Assembly: GCA_946543095.1 (NCBI GenBank)
Contig: CAMNLO010000120.1
Location: forward strand, 1 to 5,789
DNA length: 5,789 nucleotides
DNA from: an uncultured bacterium
Lineage (GTDB): Bacteria > Bacillota > Clostridia > Lachnospirales > Lachnospiraceae
Direction: 5' to 3'
Made by a program: the position numbers and the translations under genes. Below the pieces are notes generated by a model. That model was not told the DNA's origin. It searched no databases and saw only the letters and a program-made list of their open reading frames with translations. Below, piece by piece: positions 1 to 3,510 of the stretch (its first letter is position 1; each line of letters opens with the position of its first letter).

Positions 1-1
1 A

Positions 2-64
2 GTCAGGGCCGGACCCGCCGCAAATGCGATCCCGGAACAGGCGGGGATTGGCAGGGAGTTTTAA
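2..64 (+). CDS. Possible C-terminal tail of an upstream gene (livM permease?), partial
   Basis: A reading frame is open from the left edge to a TAA at 62-64, three bases before the livG start. It would encode 20 residues ending in AGIGREF. In LIV-type operons the permease gene livM usually lies directly before livG, and a stop overlapping the next ribosome binding site is typical, so this may be the end of livM. The tail carries no recognisable motif. The other two forward frames are also open over this short stretch, so the frame choice rests only on the position of the stop. It could equally be untranslated spacer. Confidence 0.3.
   Translation, partial: VRAGPAANAIPEQAGIGREF
53..58 (+). 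promoter_or_regulatory. Ribosome binding site of livG
   Basis: AGGGAG lies nine bases before the ATG at 68. It supports that start. No promoter is visible in the first 50 bases, so livG is probably transcribed from further upstream with the rest of its operon. Confidence 0.7.
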
Positions 65-67
65 AAA

Positions 68-922
68 ATGGAACAGCAGCTTGCACTTCATCTGGAAAAT
101 GTCACCATGCAGTTCGGGGGCGTGGTCTCCGTGAACAATCTGTCGCTGGATGTCCCGGTGGGGAAGATCATCGCTCTGATCGGCCCCAACGGCGCAGGAA
201 AGACCACCGCTTTTAACTGCATCACAGGCGTCTATCAGCCCACCAACGGACAGATCGAATTCATGGGTCAGCCCATGGTGCGCAATCACCCTGCGGGGAA
301 GGACGCGAAGAATTATAAAGGAGAGCATGCGGACAGATTCGCGAAGGATCCGGTGCTGTCCCCCACGCCCGATGAGATCACGGCCCTGGGCATCGCCAGG
401 ACCTTCCAGAACATCCGTCTCTGGAAGAGTATGACCGTTTTCGACAATGTACTCACGGCCAAGCATATGCGGGCGAAGCAGAATGTGTTCTCTGCCGTGT
501 TCCGCGGGAATCTTTCCGAGGAGAAGCGCATGCGGGAGGAGACCATGGCGCTTCTGTGCGAGCAGGGGCTGGAAACCTGTAAAGACGAGCTTGCCACCTC
601 CCTGCCTTACGGCCTGCAGCGCCGTCTGGAGATCGCAAGAGCCCTGGCCACGGACCCGAAGCTTCTGCTTTTGGATGAGCCGGCGGCGGGCATGAATCCC
701 CAGGAGACTCTGGAGCTGGCGGATTTTGTCCGGGAGATCCGGGAGAAATACAAGCTTACGGTCTTCCTCATCGAGCATCATATGGACCTGGTGATGAATA
801 TTTCCGACTACATCTATGTCATCGATTTTGGAAGCGAGATCGCCCAGGGGAGGCCGGAGGCGATACAGAGCAACCAGAAGGTCATCGAGGCCTATCTGGG
901 AGTAGGCGGCGGGGAAGAGTAG
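68..922 (+). CDS. livG: Branched-chain amino acid ABC transporter, ATP-binding protein LivG
   Basis: One of the two cytoplasmic ATPases that power LIV-type import of leucine, isoleucine and valine through the LivH/LivM permease. The 284-residue protein has Walker A GPNGAGKT (39-46), the Q-loop region ARTFQNIRLW (110-119), a signature segment LPYGLQRRLEIARA (179-192), Walker B LLLLDEP (199-205) followed by AAGMNP, and the switch segment LIEHHMDLVM (234-243). The DEPAAGxNP and IEHxMxLVM wording is typical of LivG rather than LivF. The signature is degenerate (LPYGLQ instead of LSGGQ), which is normal for this subfamily. At 284 residues it is longer than E. coli LivG (about 255). The extra length is a charged stretch around residues 73-103, before the Q-loop. 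The substrate is inferred from the family; a related hydrophobic amino acid or amide is possible. livF follows closely. Confidence 0.93.
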   Translation: MEQQLALHLENVTMQFGGVVSVNNLSLDVPVGKIIALIGPNGAGKTTAFNCITGVYQPTNGQIEFMGQPMVRNHPAGKDAKNYKGEHADRFAKDPVLSPTPDEITALGIARTFQNIRLWKSMTVFDNVLTAKHMRAKQNVFSAVFRGNLSEEKRMREETMALLCEQGLETCKDELATSLPYGLQRRLEIARALATDPKLLLLDEPAAGMNPQETLELADFVREIREKYKLTVFLIEHHMDLVMNISDYIYVIDFGSEIAQGRPEAIQSNQKVIEAYLGVGGGEE

Positions 923-945
923 CGGAAAGTCCGGGAAGGCGACAT

Positions 946-949
946 GAGG
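946..949 (+). promoter_or_regulatory. Ribosome binding site favouring the 956 start of livF
   Basis: GAGG sits six bases before the ATG at 956. The alternative ATG at 944 has GGGAAGG at 933-939, only four bases away and a poorer match. The choice changes the protein by four residues (MRQN) and no motif. Confidence 0.5.
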
Positions 950-955
950 CAAAAT

Positions 956-1675
956 ATGAGCGAAAAGTTACTGGATATCAGCGATCTGCAGGTCAGCTAC
1001 GGAGGCATCGAGGCGGTGCGGGGCATCAGCTTCCATGTGGACAAGGGCGAGATCGTTACCCTGATCGGCGCCAACGGCGCGGGAAAAAGCTCCACTCTGC
1101 GCAGCATTTCCGGCCTGGTGAAGCCGAAAGGCGGGAAGGTCCTGTTTCATGGAGAGGACCTGACGGGGAAAAACCCCACCGAAATTGTTTCCAGGGGGAT
1201 CATGATGGTCCCCGAGGGAAGACGGATCTTCCCCAACCTGACGGTGCTGGAGAATCTGAAGATCGGCGCATACTTAAGGAATGACGATCTGGAAGAGGAT
1301 ATCGAGATGGTCTACGGCCTCTTTCCCAGGTTAAAGGAAAGAAGCTGGCAGGAAGGCGGCACCTTATCCGGCGGCGAGCAGCAGATGCTGGCAGTGGGCA
1401 GGGGCCTTATGGGCCGTCCGGAGCTTCTGATGATGGATGAGCCCTCGCTGGGGCTGGCCCCCATCGTGGTCCAGGGGATCTTCGAGATCATCCGCAGGAT
1501 CAATGAGGCGGGAACCACGGTCCTCCTGGTGGAGCAGAATGCCAACATGGCCCTGCATGTGGCCCACAGAGCCTATGTCATTGAAAACGGAAAGATCTCC
1601 ATGGAAGGCACCGGCAGGGAGCTTCTGGAGGATGAAAGCGTGAAGGCGGCCTATCTGGGCAGCACAGGGAAATAA
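956..1675 (+). CDS. livF: Branched-chain amino acid ABC transporter, ATP-binding protein LivF
   Basis: The second cytoplasmic ATPase of the LIV transporter, expected to pair with LivG beneath the permease. From the 956 start it has 239 residues, close to the usual length (E. coli about 237). Motifs are Walker A GANGAGKS (38-45), the LivF-typical VPEGRRIFPNLTVLENL (85-101), signature LSGGEQQMLAVGRGL (137-151), Walker B LLMMDEPSLGLAP (157-169) and LLVEQNAN (190-197). In that last segment the switch histidine of other ABC ATPases is not seen, which is usual for LivF. The protein ends with the family-like AAYLGS. The gene begins 33 bases after the livG stop, with no terminator between, so the two are co-transcribed. 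An ATG at 944 in the same frame would add four residues. Its stop is followed after one base by a small gene. Confidence 0.94.
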   Translation: MSEKLLDISDLQVSYGGIEAVRGISFHVDKGEIVTLIGANGAGKSSTLRSISGLVKPKGGKVLFHGEDLTGKNPTEIVSRGIMMVPEGRRIFPNLTVLENLKIGAYLRNDDLEEDIEMVYGLFPRLKERSWQEGGTLSGGEQQMLAVGRGLMGRPELLMMDEPSLGLAPIVVQGIFEIIRRINEAGTTVLLVEQNANMALHVAHRAYVIENGKISMEGTGRELLEDESVKAAYLGSTGK

Positions 1676-1676
1676 C

Positions 1677-1877
1677 ATGAAACCTCTTACCGAAATGAAC
1701 AATAAGGAACTCTTTTCCGTACTCTGCGGCTCGGATGTCATCGGCCAGGCCTACCTGCATAAGGCGGTCAGGGCGTATCTGAACCATGCGAAAAAGACCG
1801 GCAGGGAAGAGGACTGCGATCTTGTGACCATGGTAAGGGAGTACAATGAGGGACTGTACGGAGAAGAAGACAGCTGA
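1677..1877 (+). CDS. Small protein of unknown function, coupled to livF
   Basis: I do not recognise this 66-residue protein. It begins one base after the livF TAA. AGGGA at 1666-1670, inside the livF end, lies six bases before its ATG, so translation is probably coupled. The sequence looks like a real soluble protein: mixed charged and hydrophobic residues, likely helical, with NNKELFSVL near the start, GQAYLHKAVRAYLNHAKK in the middle and an acidic end (GEEDS). There are two cysteines (residues 17 and 47), not in a paired motif. I see no signal peptide or membrane segment. An in-frame ATG at 1695 would give a shorter form. Its position suggests a link with the transporter operon, but no function can be assigned. 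A dyad follows its stop directly. Chance is less likely given the tight spacing, but conservation is untested. Confidence 0.6.
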   Translation: MKPLTEMNNKELFSVLCGSDVIGQAYLHKAVRAYLNHAKKTGREEDCDLVTMVREYNEGLYGEEDS

Positions 1878-1900
1878 GATCCCTGCTTGACAGCGGGATC
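1878..1900 (+). repeat. Inverted repeat directly after the small gene (hairpin without T-tract)
   Basis: GATCCC (1878-1883) plus GCT (1885-1887) pair with AGC (1892-1894) plus GGGATC (1895-1900). This gives nine base pairs with one bulged T and a TGAC loop. It starts on the base after the small gene's stop. The following bases are AAAACATGG, so it is not a standard intrinsic terminator. It may protect the 3' end of the liv transcript or be a weak stop. It overlaps the TTGACA of the next promoter, so it could also act as a DNA dyad. Confidence 0.55.
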
Positions 1901-1915
1901 AAAACATGGTAATCT
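1887..1915 (+). promoter_or_regulatory. Candidate promoter of the rplJ-rplL operon
   Basis: A perfect TTGACA (1887-1892) is followed by a 17-base spacer and TAATCT (1910-1915), preceded by TGG as an extended -10. The rpoB promoter at 3394-3422 has the same plan, sharing CTGCTTGACA, the 17-base spacer, a TGN and a TANTCT -10, which supports this call. The predicted start near 1922 is awkward: it would remove the 5' strand of the outermost L10 leader stem (1914-1920). Either the start is further upstream or the outer stem forms only in read-through transcripts. Confidence 0.55.
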
Positions 1916-1970
1916 ACCTCCTGCCGAAGACAGCAGGCGCCGCAAGGCTCAATTTGCCTGCCGAGGTAGT

Positions 1971-2002
1971 GATAAGGGAAATGGAAGATAAGGGAATGAG
2001 GT
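1971..2002 (+). repeat. Two tandem 16-base units in the L10 leader
   Basis: GATAAGGGAA occurs at 1971-1980 and again at 1987-1996, as the start of two adjacent 16-base units whose remainders are similar (ATGGAA and TGAGGT). Each copy contains AAGGG, which can pair with CCCTT at 2016-2020, so the two copies offer alternative stems just before the attenuator. Confidence 0.6.
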
Positions 2003-2036
2003 CGGTATGACCCTGCCCTTCACATTTGCGAACATC

Positions 2037-2065
2037 ACCCCCAGCTCTTTGGCCGGGGGTTTCTT
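2037..2065 (+). terminator. Intrinsic terminator (attenuator) in the L10 leader
   Basis: ACCCCC (2037-2042) pairs with GGGGGT (2055-2060). An A-C mismatch follows, then GC (2044-2045) with GC (2052-2053), around a TCTTTG loop. TTTCTT (2060-2065) is the T-tract. It lies between the L10-binding fold and rplJ, as expected for an attenuator controlled by L10(L12)4. ATCAC (2034-2038) at its base can pair with GTGAT (1969-1973), a weak candidate antiterminator contact. Confidence 0.75.
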
Positions 2066-2084
2066 GTGCGATAAGCCGGAGAGC

Positions 2085-2109
2085 GCGGATCATGCTTGCA
2101 TGAATCCGC
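2085..2109 (+). repeat. Long hairpin in the rplJ leader, no T-tract
   Basis: GCGGAT (2085-2090) and CATGC (2091-2095) pair with GCATG (2098-2102) and ATCCGC (2104-2109). This leaves one bulged A at 2103 and a two-base TT turn, opening in practice to CTTG. No run of T follows, so it is unlikely to terminate. It may stabilise or process the rplJL transcript. Confidence 0.5.
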
Positions 2110-2126
2110 ATTCGACGGCAACGTAC

Positions 2127-2158
2127 AATCGAGTGGGATGTTTCTTCCCCACTCGATT
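2127..2158 (+). repeat. Perfect 11-bp inverted repeat upstream of rplJ
   Basis: AATCGAGTGGG (2127-2137) is exactly complementary to CCCACTCGATT (2148-2158), with a ten-base loop (2138-2147). The next bases are ATGCGG, so there is no T-tract. A small GCGG-AAAG-CCGC hairpin (2161-2172) follows. It could be an RNase III-type processing or stability element between attenuator and gene, or a protein-binding dyad. Confidence 0.6.
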
Positions 2159-2202
2159 ATGCGGAAAGCCGCGATCGGAAAGCTCCCCCACAAAAATAAT
2201 AC

Positions 2203-2208
2203 AGGAGG
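2203..2208 (+). promoter_or_regulatory. Ribosome binding site that fixes the rplJ start
   Basis: A perfect AGGAGG eight bases before the ATG at 2217. It decides against the in-frame ATG at 2007, which lies 70 codons upstream inside the leader RNA. Confidence 0.9.
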
Positions 2209-2216
2209 AAGCACAC

Positions 2217-2837
2217 ATGGCAAAAGTTGAACTCAAACAGCCCATCGTAGACGAGATCTCAGGCCACTTAAAAGACGCCAACGCGATCGTCCTGGTGGAC
2301 TACAGAGGGATCACGGTGGAGCAGGATACCAAGCTCAGGAAGCAGCTCAGGGAAGCCGGCATCGTGTACAAGGTCTACAAGAACACGATGATGAACTTCG
2401 CCTTCAAGGGCACCGCTTTCGAAGAGCTGACCAAGTATCTGGAAGGCCCCAGCGCCATTGCCATCGGTCATGAAGATGCCACGGCTCCGGCCCGCATCAT
2501 CTGCAAGTTCGCCAAGACAGCTCCCAAGCTGGAGGTCAAGGGCGGCTATGCAGACGGTGATCTTTATGACGCGGCAGGCATTCAGGCACTTTCCGAGATC
2601 CCGTCCAGAGAAGAGCTCTTAGGAAGACTCTTCGGCAGCATGAAGAGCCCCATCTCCAACCTGGCCAGAGTACTGAACCAGATCGCGGAGAAGGGTGGAG
2701 CGTCCGCAGCCGCCGAAGCTGCAGAGTCCGCCGCGGATTCTTCGGATGCCGAGAAGACCGAGGCTCCCGCTGCAGAAGCCGCAGAAGCACCTGCGGAAGC
2801 GGCCGCGCCCGCTGAAGAAGCACCCGCAGCCGAATAA
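2217..2837 (+). CDS. rplJ: 50S ribosomal protein L10, with acidic alanine-rich tail
   Basis: L10 (uL10) anchors the L7/L12 dimers on 23S rRNA and forms the base of the ribosomal stalk that recruits GTPase translation factors. The 206-residue protein starts MAKVELKQPIVDEI. Family hallmarks are VLVDYRGITV (25-34), LRKQLREAG (40-48), YKVYKNTMM (51-59), LEGPSAIAI (75-83) and LSEIPSREELLGRLFGSM (125-142). The last of these leads into the helix (to about 160) that binds L12. Most bacterial L10 proteins have about 165-175 residues. Here residues 161-206 are an extra low-complexity tail with 23 Ala, 10 Glu, 2 Asp and 4 Pro and one Lys, probably disordered and strongly negative. The reading frame is intact, so it is not a frameshift product. 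The gene is first in the rplJ-rplL pair and is controlled by the L10 leader upstream. The start follows from the AGGAGG at 2203. Confidence 0.97.
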   Translation: MAKVELKQPIVDEISGHLKDANAIVLVDYRGITVEQDTKLRKQLREAGIVYKVYKNTMMNFAFKGTAFEELTKYLEGPSAIAIGHEDATAPARIICKFAKTAPKLEVKGGYADGDLYDAAGIQALSEIPSREELLGRLFGSMKSPISNLARVLNQIAEKGGASAAAEAAESAADSSDAEKTEAPAAEAAEAPAEAAAPAEEAPAAE

Positions 2838-2846
2838 GGCCGGATA

Positions 2847-2867
2847 CGGAACCGGAACAGGGTTCCG
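2847..2867 (+). repeat. Intercistronic hairpin between rplJ and rplL
   Basis: CGGAACC (2847-2853) pairs with GGTTCCG (2861-2867), with a seven-base loop. No T-tract follows, so rplL should be read through. Such elements could influence relative rplJ and rplL expression, since L12 is needed in several copies per L10; that is inference. The 90-base spacer holds nothing else apart from the rplL ribosome binding site. Confidence 0.45.
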
Positions 2868-2912
2868 GATGCTCACAATGAACGGGGAATGCGTTACATT
2901 ACGAATTTGATT

Positions 2913-2918
2913 AGGAGG
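2913..2918 (+). promoter_or_regulatory. Ribosome binding site that fixes the rplL start
   Basis: A perfect AGGAGG nine bases before the ATG at 2928. An in-frame ATG at 2889 would place this site inside the coding region and add 13 residues foreign to the family, so 2928 is the start. Confidence 0.9.
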
Positions 2919-2927
2919 AAAAATATC

Positions 2928-3302
2928 ATGGCAAAGTTAACCACTCAGGAATTTATCGATGCGATCAAAGAGCTTTCCGTCCTTGAGCTGAACGATCTGG
3001 TCAAGGCCTGCGAAGAGGAGTTCGGTGTTTCCGCAGCGGCGGGTGTTGTTATGGCAGCAGGTCCTGCAGCCGGCCCTGCAGAGGAAGAGAAGGACAGCTT
3101 CGATGTGGAGCTTACCGATGTGGGTCCCAACAAGGTCAAGGTCATCAAGGTGGTCCGCGAGGCTACCGGCCTGGGCTTAAAGGAAGCCAAGGATCTGGTG
3201 GATTCCGCTCCCAAGATGGTCAAGGAAGGCGCACAGAAGGCAGAGGCCGAGGATCTGAAGGCCAAGCTGGAAGCCGAAGGCGCAAAGGTGACCTTAAAGT
3301 AA
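2928..3302 (+). CDS. rplL: 50S ribosomal protein L7/L12
   Basis: L7/L12 (bL12) forms the mobile stalk dimers bound to L10; its C-terminal domain contacts EF-Tu, EF-G and other factors. The 124-residue protein has the usual length. The N-terminal dimerisation domain spans about residues 1-34 ([21 protein letters not shown]). A flexible hinge of Ala, Gly, Pro and Val covers 35-51, followed by an acidic EEEK. The globular C-terminal domain starts near F58, with [25 protein letters not shown] (68-92) carrying the conserved lysines (71, 74), Arg77 and GLGLKEAK (81-88). The protein ends in GAKVTLK. It lies 90 bases after rplJ with no terminator between, so the two form one operon under L10 control. 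A strong terminator follows the stop codon. Confidence 0.98.
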   Translation: MAKLTTQEFIDAIKELSVLELNDLVKACEEEFGVSAAAGVVMAAGPAAGPAEEEKDSFDVELTDVGPNKVKVIKVVREATGLGLKEAKDLVDSAPKMVKEGAQKAEAEDLKAKLEAEGAKVTLK

Positions 3303-3330
3303 TCGGATTTCCGAAAGCACTGAGAAACAG

Positions 3331-3362
3331 GCAGCCCGGGGCAGATCTCCGGGCTGCTTTGT
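3331..3362 (+). terminator. Intrinsic terminator after rplL
   Basis: GCAGCCCGG (3331-3339) pairs perfectly with CCGGGCTGC (3349-3357), a nine-base-pair GC-rich stem with a nine-base loop, followed by TTTGT. It ends the rplJL operon and separates it from the rpoB promoter 30 bases downstream. Some read-through into rpoB is possible because the T-tract is short. Confidence 0.85.
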
Positions 3363-3393
3363 ACTTATCTTCCAAAAAATCCCGCAATTCTGC

Positions 3394-3422
3394 TTGACAC
3401 AGGATATTCCCTATGATATTCT
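3394..3422 (+). promoter_or_regulatory. Promoter of rpoB (sigma-A type, extended -10)
   Basis: TTGACA (3394-3399), a 17-base spacer, and TATTCT (3417-3422) preceded by TGA (3414-3416). The start of transcription should fall near 3429, giving a leader of about 80 bases. GATATTC occurs twice (3403-3409 and 3415-3421) in direct orientation 12 bases apart, the second copy overlapping the -10. The layout closely resembles the candidate rplJ promoter. Confidence 0.8.
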
Positions 3423-3454
3423 AAAAAATGCGCTTTTTTCACACAGGGGTAACT

Positions 3455-3490
3455 ATGCCCTTCACACACACATCCACGTCAATTAGGTAG
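3455..3490 (+). CDS. Possible short upstream ORF in the rpoB leader
   Basis: An 11-codon frame, [11 protein letters not shown], ends in TAG at 3488-3490, 20 bases before the rpoB ATG. AGGGG (3445-3449) lies five bases before its ATG, a usable ribosome binding site. An in-frame ATG at 3428, at about the predicted transcription start, would extend it to 20 codons without a leader. AGGG (3445-3448) can pair weakly with CCCT (3458-3461) and hide the start. Whether it is translated is unknown; a chance ORF of this size is easily possible. Confidence 0.3.
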   Translation: MPFTHTSTSIR

Positions 3491-3499
3491 TCTGCAAAC

Positions 3500-3505
3500 A
3501 AGGAG
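3500..3505 (+). promoter_or_regulatory. Ribosome binding site of rpoB
   Basis: AAGGAG lies five bases before the ATG at 3511 and supports that start. The encoded protein begins [13 protein letters not shown], an ordinary clostridial-looking RpoB start. Confidence 0.8.
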
Positions 3506-3510
3506 TGTCC

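Larger units (their letters stand above)
1914..2065 (+). promoter_or_regulatory. Ribosomal protein L10 leader (autoregulatory RNA upstream of rplJ)
   Basis: This matches the Firmicutes L10 leader (Rfam L10_leader), where the L10(L12)4 complex binds its own mRNA and causes premature termination, as known for B. subtilis. The recognisable core is CCTGCCGAAGACAGCAGG (1920-1937) and GCCTGCCGAGGT (1956-1967). Visible pairings are an outer stem CTACCTC (1914-1920) with GAGGTAG (1963-1969), CCTGC (1920-1924) with GCAGG (1933-1937), and GCC-GCAA-GGC (1939-1948), a GNRA-type loop. GCAGGC (1933-1938) can instead pair with GCCTGC (1956-1961), giving a possible switch. A purine-rich repeat and the attenuator hairpin follow. 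The family call comes from memory of the motif; a covariance search would settle it. The exact boundaries are approximate. Confidence 0.8.

Noticed and set aside
1364..1787. Minus-strand open frames across the end of livF and the small gene
   Set aside because: They overlap a conserved ATPase antisense, lack ribosome binding sites of note and show no family resemblance.
1842..1847. TACAAT as -10 of an alternative rplJ promoter
   Set aside because: A good hexamer, but no acceptable -35 at 16-18 bases; TTGTGA at 1822 is only 14 bases away. It is also within the small gene. It would, however, resolve the leader stem conflict.
2007..2216. 70-codon in-frame extension of rplJ to an ATG at 2007
   Set aside because: It runs through the attenuator and hairpins of the leader RNA, and the family N-terminus and a perfect AGGAGG place the start at 2217.
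2889..2927. Longer rplL start at 2889
   Set aside because: It would put the AGGAGG at 2913-2918 inside the gene and add 13 residues absent from L7/L12.
3331..3362. Inverted repeat as a mobile element end or protein operator
   Set aside because: The GC-rich stem with T-tract right after rplL is fully explained as an intrinsic terminator.
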